This document shows, piece after piece, positions 57,201-64,000 of a stretch of 64,000 nucleotides of DNA; within the stretch, counting starts at the first letter, position 1; every line of letters begins with the position of its first letter. The notes beneath the pieces are model-generated. The model made no database searches and was not told the origin of the DNA. It saw only the letters and a list, made by a program, of their open reading frames with translations. The DNA is taken from contig CAKVOK010000011.1 in assembly GCA_934792465.1 (NCBI GenBank), positions 1-64,000 on the forward strand, in the 5' to 3' direction. This DNA comes from an uncultured Clostridia bacterium (GTDB lineage Bacteria > Bacillota > Clostridia > RUG12999). Position numbers and translations under genes: made by a program.

Positions 57201-58732
57201 CAAGCGGTATATTTATTCATACCGGACGAAGCAACCGCATATACGGCAACGTATTTGACAATTGCTATACGTCAATAGATATTATAAACCGAAGCAACGG
57301 AACACGTGAAAACATGGATAAGCTGAACGCTCAGTACAAAAATCCGCCGGCAAACTGGAATGATACACTGTATGTACGCTATATGGCGGCGCCTATCGGC
57401 AATGAGACATGGTCAAAAAGCTATCCTCAGCTCAAAGAAATTTTGACAGATGACCCGATATATCCTAAATATAATACGGTAGAGAAAAATATTGTCGGAA
57501 ACAGCGGAAAAATCAATATGTCCGATGTTGCTTTCGAATTCGGAACGCTTAAGGATAATATCGAGCTTGCGGAATCGCTGAAATTTGATGAAAATCATAC
57601 GCTTGCGAAAGAATACGAGGGATTTGAAACGGCAGATATGTCTACTGTCGGCTGTATGGGAGAAAAGCAGATTTCGGATTTTGAGCTTAAGCTTCCCATA
57701 CGAAATGCAACGGGGATTGAAGCAAGGAAAACGGAATTTGCATGGCAGCCGGCTTCAAACGCCTGCAAATACCGTTTGGTAATTGCCAAGGACGCAAAGT
57801 TTAATAATGTAATACATGACAGTATTGTAAACGGTACATATAAGACCGTAAAAAACTTGCGATATGAAAAAACAAAGTATTATTGGAAGGTTTGTGCGCT
57901 TAAAGAGGACGGCACTGGGAAATGGAACAGCGGCGAAGCGTCGTTTTTCAGAACACTGCCGAAAGAAACAATTGTTACAAAGTATTTGGAGGATAAACTT
58001 GAACTATGCATCGCAGAATATGACGGTGCGGTTGAAAGCGATGAGGCGGGAATGTTCGTAACAGGATCTAAGGAATTATTCCTCAAATCCTTGGATGAGG
58101 CAAAACAGGTGCTTAAAAACTGTAAAACGCAGTCGCAGATTGATGAGGCTCTTGAAAAGCTGACGGCGGCGGAAAACAAATTTACCAACAGCAAGAATAT
58201 AGAAACAGTAGATGTGGGCAATATGATTGCAGACAAGGAAAACTGGGCATTCCCGGAGGGCAGCACCGTATTTTCGGAAAGCTTGAAATTCGACAGCGAA
58301 ACAAAGGATATAGGCGGCTACAAAAAGGAACTGGAGAACTATCAGTATTTAACGTTTAAAGCCAAGCTTTCCGTTCATGATGCGCACTGGCAGGGCTTTG
58401 CATTTAAATCAACAACCTTTGACAACTATGTTTATACGGGAACAAATAACGGGTATATGGTTGTTGTAAAACCGGATATAATTGAATTGCAGAGATTTAA
58501 CAGCGCAAAAAGCACAATGCTGAAAATTGTTGATAACACATTTATAAATGACGCTGACTGGCATGATATAAAGCTTGGTGCAATAAATACGGGGAACGGT
58601 GTACAGCTTAAATTTGAGGTGGACGGCAAAACCGTATTTGATATGGAGGACAGCGAAAACTGTCTTATCGACAAAGGGTATTTTATGATACAAGGAAATA
58701 AAGAACCGATAGAAATAGCTTCGGTGAAGTAA
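54299..58732 (+). CDS. Secreted SGNH esterase fused to a GH141-like glycosidase (1477 aa)
   Basis: Signal peptide to about residue 33. N-terminal SGNH hydrolase (about 34-215): GGSITYG with Ser39, EFAINDKD, and DTVHPNDKGH with Asp192/His195. A beta-sandwich follows (to about 365). A GH141-like beta helix (about 470-1120) has the GVYVSQNGNDEGNGT opening, LDSGAIYGGRD (Asp904, Asp913) and GLYLDDS (Asp951). Then an FnIII-like domain (EFAWQPASNACKYRLVI), a helical linker and a C-terminal jelly roll (WQGFAFKST). An esterase joined to a glycosidase suggests an acetylated or otherwise esterified, branched glycan. Start at 54299 (CGGAGGGG nine bases upstream); an in-frame ATG at 54272 lies within the previous gene. 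Confidence 0.82.
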   Translation: MIKKTFKGIICLILCLCMLPAFAANAEETEMNVVFIGGSITYGTGATANEKCYASLVGNYLKKANPDKKVNIFNAGLPGTGSDLGLFRLKRDVLSHKPDMVFVEFAINDKDRGRNDPQSVIKSMEGIVRLLLREEKKPIINFIYTTNINFQACTDVHNKVANYYGIPAHDIQAYIKKLNKADSSTIKNILSDTVHPNDKGHSIYANYIIGNLKNHKEEYFKQAREMKNPLSGHEVYSPEFVSPNEAKLSSGWSQDECANEKYYLSSGVGDKLEYEFYGSSFGIADIWGKTYGTAQYVIDDKISGTIYTTNPASDGYVNSFIRMDLEEKWHKIVITNNSKNPAISNIGIVALLVDEGNQTPRPEKEQVKNVNYGESFISLINRVTAIVPGSNYIFVNGEKIKCGAIVEETDSDVLIPKEAASYLGKNEDTLLSGIDKKILKDKSGIIFIGDEDISMSKADEADAEKFVLLFGVYVSQNGNDEGNGTIKSPFKTFEKARDTVRGLKGNDNVSWNDTTVYIRGGVYSRDNSFELLKEDSGTEKAPVTYTAYNGENVSINGAKQIDTSLFAKIESESVLSRLPYAARDKVMQLDMQKAGITDFGLNTNENGNIPSAPELSFDGQMMTLARWPDNGFALTGKVLDNSQQKGATFGYIGDEPGKWKNTDDVWLRGYWFFNWADQAVKLNKTDAENQRFNTTFINGYGVARDRMYYAYNILEELSSPGEWYLDRQNAVLYFYPPKSMTNKTMMFSSMTDPIISANAASNIRFENLTFESARGIGIKLNNTRQMLIEKCVIKNIGQQAVTVTGSGNGIRDCYIHDIGKGGVYITGGDFTNLTSSGNYIENCRFERFSRIARTYTPAAKLYGVGDRISHCTINNAPHMAIYFMGNNNVIEYNDIYDVMQESLDSGAIYGGRDFTSCGNVVRYNKIHDCYGLDADKKDNPSEISVHGLYLDDSIGSMDIYGNTFYNLASGIFIHTGRSNRIYGNVFDNCYTSIDIINRSNGTRENMDKLNAQYKNPPANWNDTLYVRYMAAPIGNETWSKSYPQLKEILTDDPIYPKYNTVEKNIVGNSGKINMSDVAFEFGTLKDNIELAESLKFDENHTLAKEYEGFETADMSTVGCMGEKQISDFELKLPIRNATGIEARKTEFAWQPASNACKYRLVIAKDAKFNNVIHDSIVNGTYKTVKNLRYEKTKYYWKVCALKEDGTGKWNSGEASFFRTLPKETIVTKYLEDKLELCIAEYDGAVESDEAGMFVTGSKELFLKSLDEAKQVLKNCKTQSQIDEALEKLTAAENKFTNSKNIETVDVGNMIADKENWAFPEGSTVFSESLKFDSETKDIGGYKKELENYQYLTFKAKLSVHDAHWQGFAFKSTTFDNYVYTGTNNGYMVVVKPDIIELQRFNSAKSTMLKIVDNTFINDADWHDIKLGAINTGNGVQLKFEVDGKTVFDMEDSENCLIDKGYFMIQGNKEPIEIASVK

Positions 58733-58748
58733 AAAAAAGAGGTGCAGT

Positions 58749-61700
58749 ATGATAAACAAAAAGAGTATACTTTGTATTTTATTTGCGGCTGTCATTATAT
58801 CTGTATTATTGCCGGTGCAGGCAGAAACAAATACATTTTATGTTGCGGAAAACGGAACCGACGCTTCGGGTTTCGGAACGTTTGCCGCACCGTTCAAAAC
58901 AATACAGTATGCGGCGGACCAAATGAAACCCGGTGATATTTGTTATATAAGAGAAGGTACATACAGGGAATGCGTCACGCCGAAGCTCAGCGGAAACGAG
59001 GGAGAGGAGATAAAGTTTTCGGCGTATATGAATGAGAAGGTTGTAATAAGCGGAGGAAAACTGCTTACCAATTGGACGAAATATAAGGACAATATTTACA
59101 AAACAAATCTTAATATGAATTACGGCATAAGAAATATGATATATGCGTCCGGAAAAATGATGCATGAAGCGCGTTGGCCGAACAGCGACAATCCGCTTGA
59201 TGTTTCGTCATATGCAACGGTTGATTCACTGAGCAGTGACAAGAGCGAGGTTTTCGATTCGGATTTGCAGCTGCCGTCAGATGCGGATTATTATGACGGT
59301 GCGATAATGTGGTCTACAACACAGCCGGGATATTCTAGCAAGCTTGCACAGGTAGCGTATTATAATGCGGCTGCAAAATCGCTTTCAATAACCGGGAATA
59401 CGGATATTGCGCCGGGAAGCTTATATTATCTCATGAGGTCGCTCACGCTGCTTGACGCAGAAAATGAGTGGTATATAGATAAATCGAACAATCTGTATCT
59501 GTATGCTCCGGGAGGAGTAAACCCCTCGACAATCGAAACGGAAGCAAGGATACGTGATTACGGATTCGATCTTGCAGGCAAAAGCTATATTACGATAAGC
59601 GGAATAAGCTTTAGGGCAGTCGGAATAAATATGGATGAAGATACGACCGGATGTGTGATATCGGGCGGAGTATTTAACGGTATAGATTATTATATGCCTG
59701 CAACCGGTAATCCGCGCAGTACGGGACTTACTGTTTCGGGACAGTATAATACGGTACGTGACTGCGAAATTAAAAACAATTACGGACCGGGAATTGTGCT
59801 TGAGGGAGCACATAACAACGTAATAAACAACCATGTACATGATGTAAACTATCAGCATACGTATGGCGGAGTTGTGGACGGCGGAGCAATAAATATAAAC
59901 GGGCGTGATCTTCTCATAAGTCACAATACGATTCATAATGTCGCCAGAGACTGCATAAGCGGAAAATTTAAACACTGCATAGTGCAGTATAATGATATGT
60001 ACGATTATATGATACTGTCAAAGGACGGAGGCGGTGTATATTTTGCGTACTATGATTTTGAAAATTCAGAGATACATCACAACCTTGTGCATGATAACAA
60101 GGCGATAGATACGGGGATCGGTATATATCTTGATTCCATGGTATCGGGAGTAATCGCATACAACAATGTTATATGGAACAATCCAACATACGGCATTGAG
60201 GTTAATTCTCCGAATGCATATTCGGCATTTTACAACAACACGGTAGCTGATATAGGAAACATAGGATATTTCCCAAGTCTTGAACATATGGGAAGCGTAT
60301 TTGTAAACAATATTTTTTCGGACAGCTCATTTATAAAATATAACGGACAGACTCCGGAACCATCAGCGGAAATGTTTTATTCAAACAACCTTGTAGGCAG
60401 AGAATATTACGATTCTGAGTTTCAGCCTATGGGAGGAGCACTGGAAGGCGGTATTCCGGTATATGGAGTAACGGACGGTTACACAGGCTCCGCACCTGAC
60501 TGCGGTGCATATCAGAGCGGCACGAAAAAATTTACGGCAGGCTGTGACATGAAAAACAAACCGTATCCGAAGTTTGAGCCAAATGACAGAATACCGTGTA
60601 TAAACAAGATGAATAATCGTGCATTTGAAAACGGCTCGTTTGATTCATGGACTGTAAACAGCGGAAATCCTAAGGTTATTAAACAAAGTGCGTGGGAATA
60701 CCGTGAAACGTCAATAGGCTTCAGCGGATATTACGGTGCTATGCTTTCAGCCGGCGACAAGATAGAAAATACGGTAACGGGACTTAAACCGAATACCACA
60801 TACAAAATCAGTGCATATGGGAAAATAGGCGGAGTCTACTATGATGTTAATGAGGCTGCCGAGAAAAGCAACGGATTTACATTTGAAAAGTTTTTTGATG
60901 CATATACAAAAATTAAAAGCGGGTCGTGGATGAAATTCTCAAATGTGGATTTCAACCTCGGATATTATGGGGAAATCGGCATATATGCCGGCAGAACAGC
61001 ATCAACCGATGCAGTTGAAATCAGATGCGACGGTCCAGATGGAATGTTGATTGCTTCAATGCAGTTTGACGGCAACGGAAAACTGTGGAATATATATAAT
61101 GCCGAAATTTTCGAAATAAGCGGGATACATGATGTATATGTTGTATTCAAATCCGTAACCGACAATTTTATTTTAAGCGGAATACAGATGAAACCGGCAT
61201 ACGCCATGGGAGATACTCTTGAAATAGGTGCTTATACAAAAAGCGGAAGAAATAGCCGTGTTGAAATTGACACATCGCTTTGGAGCGAGGGTATGAGGCA
61301 ATTTACGATTACGACAGGACCGGAGGATTACAGCGTGACGGTTTATGCAGAGAAAACCGGCGGATTATACTGTGCGTTTGCGGATAATTTCGGAATAGCT
61401 GATGTATATGAAGAAAATATATGGTCTGACGATATATCGGTGGAAAGTATAGATTTTACCGATATGTCGGGAAATACGATTGAAAAAATTGCGGACAGCG
61501 GTTTTGTAATAGGACGGATTCGACTCAGAAGCGTTTCCGGATATGAAAAGAATACAAAATTTATTTTTGCGTCATACAGTTCGGATAACAGATTGCAAAC
61601 ATTGCAGATTGTAAATACAAGGCTTAACCCGTACAGCGAGCATACTATAGGGATCGGAATGAAATCCGATATGCTTGCAGGGAATACCGTGCGCATATTC

Positions 61701-61757
61701 TTACTTGACGAAGAGAATATTGCAAAGCCGGTTTATAAATCCGGAATACTTAAGTAA
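58749..61757 (+). CDS. Secreted beta-helix enzyme with CBM-like domains (1002 aa)
   Basis: Signal peptide MINKKSILCILFAAVIISVLLP. The beta-helix domain (about 28-600) opens with FYVAENGTDASGFGTFAAPFKTIQYA and contains KDGGGVYFA (Asp426) and GIYLDSM (Asp462), the same Asp pair as the GH141-like proteins though the rest is diverged. GH120-like or polysaccharide-lyase activity is also possible. A CBM4/9-like segment (ENGSFDSWTVNSG, AYGKIG), a CBM6-like domain (ISGIHDVYVVFKS) and the C-terminal domain ending KPVYKSGILK follow. ATG at 58749 has AGAGGTG upstream. Confidence 0.8.
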   Translation: MINKKSILCILFAAVIISVLLPVQAETNTFYVAENGTDASGFGTFAAPFKTIQYAADQMKPGDICYIREGTYRECVTPKLSGNEGEEIKFSAYMNEKVVISGGKLLTNWTKYKDNIYKTNLNMNYGIRNMIYASGKMMHEARWPNSDNPLDVSSYATVDSLSSDKSEVFDSDLQLPSDADYYDGAIMWSTTQPGYSSKLAQVAYYNAAAKSLSITGNTDIAPGSLYYLMRSLTLLDAENEWYIDKSNNLYLYAPGGVNPSTIETEARIRDYGFDLAGKSYITISGISFRAVGINMDEDTTGCVISGGVFNGIDYYMPATGNPRSTGLTVSGQYNTVRDCEIKNNYGPGIVLEGAHNNVINNHVHDVNYQHTYGGVVDGGAININGRDLLISHNTIHNVARDCISGKFKHCIVQYNDMYDYMILSKDGGGVYFAYYDFENSEIHHNLVHDNKAIDTGIGIYLDSMVSGVIAYNNVIWNNPTYGIEVNSPNAYSAFYNNTVADIGNIGYFPSLEHMGSVFVNNIFSDSSFIKYNGQTPEPSAEMFYSNNLVGREYYDSEFQPMGGALEGGIPVYGVTDGYTGSAPDCGAYQSGTKKFTAGCDMKNKPYPKFEPNDRIPCINKMNNRAFENGSFDSWTVNSGNPKVIKQSAWEYRETSIGFSGYYGAMLSAGDKIENTVTGLKPNTTYKISAYGKIGGVYYDVNEAAEKSNGFTFEKFFDAYTKIKSGSWMKFSNVDFNLGYYGEIGIYAGRTASTDAVEIRCDGPDGMLIASMQFDGNGKLWNIYNAEIFEISGIHDVYVVFKSVTDNFILSGIQMKPAYAMGDTLEIGAYTKSGRNSRVEIDTSLWSEGMRQFTITTGPEDYSVTVYAEKTGGLYCAFADNFGIADVYEENIWSDDISVESIDFTDMSGNTIEKIADSGFVIGRIRLRSVSGYEKNTKFIFASYSSDNRLQTLQIVNTRLNPYSEHTIGIGMKSDMLAGNTVRIFLLDEENIAKPVYKSGILK

Positions 61758-61781
61758 TGATATTTCAAGTATATGCCTTAT

Positions 61782-61962
61782 CTGCCCATGATAAGATTAA
61801 TTATTTGTGGGCAGAAGGGCTATGAAATTAAAAGGCACCGCCGAACAGTCATCGCTTACGCTCGACGCGGCGATGTGCAATAATAATCTCCTATACTCCT
61901 TGCCCTGCATGGGAGATTTTATAATTTAATTATTTATGCCGACGCAGGGCGGCGGAATGGAG
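61782..61962 (+). promoter_or_regulatory. Long structured 5' leader, copy A of the GCCG-N8-CGGC motif
   Basis: Four helices can form: CTGCCCA (61782-61788)/TGGGCAG (61808-61814); GCACCGCCG (61835-61843)/CGGCGATGTGC (61868-61878); AATCTCC (61885-61891)/GGGAGATT (61911-61918); and GCCG (61938-61941)-ACGCAGGG-CGGC (61950-61953), just before GGAG (61959-61962). GCCCTGC in the third loop (61902-61908) is exactly complementary to GCAGGGC (61944-61950). It is the longest of four copies in the window and precedes the SLH gene. Confidence 0.65.
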
Positions 61963-61968
61963 ATTAAT

Positions 61969-63486
61969 ATGTTGATACGTAAAACAGCATTTATATGCGT
62001 TGTATTTATGTTAGCCTTAAGCTTGGGGGTTTCGGCAAAGGTTACGTTTGAGTTTAAAACAGAATTTTCGTGTGAAACGAGAACACTTACCGTTTCGGGA
62101 AAAACCAATACAGCTCCAACAAAGCAGGCGGCTATAGTAATACTGAACCCCGGTTTTTCCGAAAACGACGTTAAGCCTGACAGAGAGACCGTGTCGGATA
62201 AAAGCAATTCGATTGCAAGAGCGGTATGCTTTGCGGAGCAGACGGAAATAAAAAAAGACAGAACCTTTTCACATATTTTTACCTTACCGCAGGACGCACC
62301 GTTCGGACTTTATACGGTAAGGGTAAAGGTGTCGAATGCGGACGAAGTTTGTACAGATGTGTTTTATTATAAGAATTTGGCGGACGATATAAATGTGCTT
62401 AACGATATAAATGCGGCGGCGGCAGGCAAGGCTGATATGAAATCAGTGCTGAACAGCAGAATATATGCGGTAGATTTTGAAATAGGAAAAAAATATTTTG
62501 CTTCGGAAAATGTTGTGCGCGAATACATATGCAGAGGACTTAAAGGCACAGAATACAAAAGCCTTGAAGAAATAGGAGAAAAAATTAACAATTGTTACGT
62601 GAAAATTGAAGCACTTGAAAGTGTGAAATCTGCATCAAAGAGCGAAATGGTCAAGGTAATCCGAGAGAATAACGATATTCTGGGAATAACAGAATCTCTG
62701 CTTGACGATTATGACGGTCTGAACGAGGTAAGAAAGGAATACGTAATACTCCATTTTGCGTCGGCTGTGAAAAATATCACAGCACCGGATGAACTTGAAT
62801 CGACGCTAAAAAAGGTTATTGACGAGTCTAAAGGACAGAACGGTCAGGGCGGAAGCTCCGGAGGAAGCTCGGGCGGAAGTGTTAAAAATTCTGTTACAAC
62901 GCAGTGGTCTGCACCGTCACAGCAGCAGCCGCAGAAATCAATTCCGGAATTTTTGGATATTGAAAATGTAAAATGGGCGCAGGAAAGTATAATTGCACTG
63001 GCGGCAAAGGGTATTTTAAACGGTAAAACCGATAAGCACTTCGAACCGGACAGCTATGTTACAAGAGAAGAATATATTAAGATGATTGTGGCGGCATTTG
63101 ATATAAAAGGATCGACAATTGAAATACCGTTTGAAGACGTTAAAAAAGGCGAGTGGTACTATCCGTATTTAATTGCGGCATATTCGGCAGAGATAACAAA
63201 CGGGGTATCGGAAAACAGATTCGGTATAGGTGAGAACATTTCACGCCAGGATATGGCGGTGCTGTTATATAATGCGTATATAAAATCCGGACATGAATTG
63301 GCTGTGCCGGAGGAAGGCGCAGGTTTTGCTGACGCTGATACAATAAAGGCATATGCCGTGCCGAGTGTGAATGCAATGTATGCCGCCGGAGTTATAAACG
63401 GAATGGAGGACGGCAGATTTGCACCGGAGGAATTCGCTACACGGGCGCAGGCGGCAAAAATGATCTATTCGTTAATCAGAGAATAA
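61969..63486 (+). CDS. SLH-anchored surface protein (505 aa)
   Basis: Signal peptide MLIRKTAFICVVFMLALSLGVSA. An Ig-like N-terminal domain (about 24-140), a helical region (about 145-290) and a Gly/Ser linker (NGQGGSSGGSSGGS) lead to three SLH repeats from about residue 325 (FLDIENVKWAQESI, FEDVKKGEWYYPYL, FADADTIKAYAVPS). The SLH end anchors it to wall polymer; the N-terminal part may present or bind glycans. ATG at 61969 follows GGAG by six bases; in-frame ATGs at 61936 and 61957 belong to the leader and ribosome site. Confidence 0.87.
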   Translation: MLIRKTAFICVVFMLALSLGVSAKVTFEFKTEFSCETRTLTVSGKTNTAPTKQAAIVILNPGFSENDVKPDRETVSDKSNSIARAVCFAEQTEIKKDRTFSHIFTLPQDAPFGLYTVRVKVSNADEVCTDVFYYKNLADDINVLNDINAAAAGKADMKSVLNSRIYAVDFEIGKKYFASENVVREYICRGLKGTEYKSLEEIGEKINNCYVKIEALESVKSASKSEMVKVIRENNDILGITESLLDDYDGLNEVRKEYVILHFASAVKNITAPDELESTLKKVIDESKGQNGQGGSSGGSSGGSVKNSVTTQWSAPSQQQPQKSIPEFLDIENVKWAQESIIALAAKGILNGKTDKHFEPDSYVTREEYIKMIVAAFDIKGSTIEIPFEDVKKGEWYYPYLIAAYSAEITNGVSENRFGIGENISRQDMAVLLYNAYIKSGHELAVPEEGAGFADADTIKAYAVPSVNAMYAAGVINGMEDGRFAPEEFATRAQAAKMIYSLIRE

Positions 63487-63526
63487 TAAAAAAGGCATTA
63501 CATTTATGCGTTTTCAAGCAGGCGGA

Positions 63527-63561
63527 GGGTGCGGCAAGAACAGTTTCATTTTGCCGCGCCC
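63527..63561 (+). terminator. Hairpin after the SLH gene, possible terminator
   Basis: GGGTGCGGCAA (63527-63537) pairs with TTGCCGCGCCC (63551-63561), an 11-base stem. The following TTGCAATTT is a poor T-run, so it may only partly stop transcription before the fucosidase gene. Confidence 0.5.
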
Positions 63562-63591
63562 TTGCAATTTAATCGGAAAGGACAGAGGGAT

Positions 63592-64000
63592 ATGAAAGAA
63601 ACAAAGGCATTGCCTACAGAGGCACAGATAAATTGGCACAATATGGAGCTCGGAATGTTTGCGCATTTCGGTCTTAATACGTTTAACAACAAGGAATGGA
63701 GCGACGGGACGCTTGACAAAAACAGCTTTAATCCCGAAAAATTTGACGCATATCAGTGGGTGAAAACTGCAAAGGACGCCGGATTTAAATATTTTATGCT
63801 TACTGCGAAGCACCATGACGGTTTTTGCCTTTGGCAGACAAAAACAACGGATTATTCGGTAAAAAGTATTTCGTGGAAAAACGGCAGGGGTGATGTTGTA
63901 CGTGAGGTTTCGGACGCCTGCAAGGAGCTTGGGGTAAAATTCGGAGTATATCTTTCGCCGTGGGACAGGCACGAAAAATGCTATGCGGATAAGGAAGCAT
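63592..64000 (+). CDS. GH29 alpha-L-fucosidase, N-terminal part (cut by window edge)
   Basis: ATG at 63592 follows AGAGGG; 136 residues are visible. WHNMELGMFAHFGLNTF, NKEWSDG and the AKHHDGFCLW signature are diagnostic of GH29 alpha-L-fucosidases; the retaining nucleophile Asp would lie beyond the edge. There is no signal peptide, so it acts inside the cell on imported fucosylated oligosaccharides. Together with the GH141-like enzymes this gives the strongest clue that the locus targets a fucose-containing glycan. Confidence 0.9.
   Translation, partial: MKETKALPTEAQINWHNMELGMFAHFGLNTFNNKEWSDGTLDKNSFNPEKFDAYQWVKTAKDAGFKYFMLTAKHHDGFCLWQTKTTDYSVKSISWKNGRGDVVREVSDACKELGVKFGVYLSPWDRHEKCYADKEA

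Noticed and set aside
1..64000. CRISPR array, tRNA or rRNA genes
   Set aside because: No regularly spaced repeats, tRNA cloverleaf or rRNA-like sequence was seen by eye; a covariance search was not possible.

Overview
The window looks like a chromosomal carbohydrate-use region of an anaerobic, Gram-positive Clostridia-type bacterium. The evidence is moderate GC content, strong AGGAGG-type ribosome sites, lipoprotein solute-binding proteins, AraC/YesM-type two-component systems, S-layer-homology (SLH) anchored surface proteins and a remnant of a spore-coat gene. A gut or other fibre-degrading lineage rich in SLH proteins is plausible, but the species cannot be told from the sequence.

Layout. 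1-933 is the end of an SLH protein. 934-3670 is a small mobile-element scar: a 25-bp-arm palindrome, a decayed ORF, a small ORF and a large serine recombinase whose stop lies about 20 bases before the 3' fragment of a cotJC-like spore-coat gene. 3835-10504 holds cytoplasmic sugar enzymes: a GH3 glycosidase, a GH94 phosphorylase, a small unknown protein and a signal-less beta-helix glycosidase. 10501-16859 is a response regulator, a sensor kinase, two ABC permeases and a binding lipoprotein. 16875-35646 is a run of five very large secreted proteins (two SLH, two GH141-like beta-helix enzymes and one repeat protein). 35679-41403 holds a phosphoesterase, a divergent AraC regulator, a creatinase-like / ASRT-like / creatininase-like operon and a DUF4432 protein. 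41404-42487 is decayed sequence with hairpins. 42488-49368 is a second two-component system divergent from a second permease-permease-binding-protein set. 49431-63486 is a second block of secreted and SLH proteins, and 63592-64000 opens a GH29 alpha-L-fucosidase cut by the window edge.

How it may work together. Two parallel loci each pair a YesM/AraC-type sensor with an ATPase-less importer (probably served by a shared MsmX-type ATPase) and with surface enzymes. GH141-like enzymes plus GH29 hint at a fucose-containing plant or host glycan, taken up as oligosaccharides and finished inside by GH3, GH94 and the intracellular beta-helix enzyme. The substrate is an inference.

The most novel signals are: (i) a recurrent 5' leader RNA found four times, made of an upstream hairpin whose apical loop is complementary to a GCCG-N8-CGGC hairpin abutting the ribosome site; (ii) an undescribed roughly 260-residue repeat module ('KNADT...YSxxQ') present five times in three giant proteins; (iii) paired Asp motifs (DxGx[IV]Y and Y[LF]D) shared by all five beta-helix enzymes; and (iv) an operon joining creatinase-like, sensory-rhodopsin-transducer-like and creatininase-like proteins.
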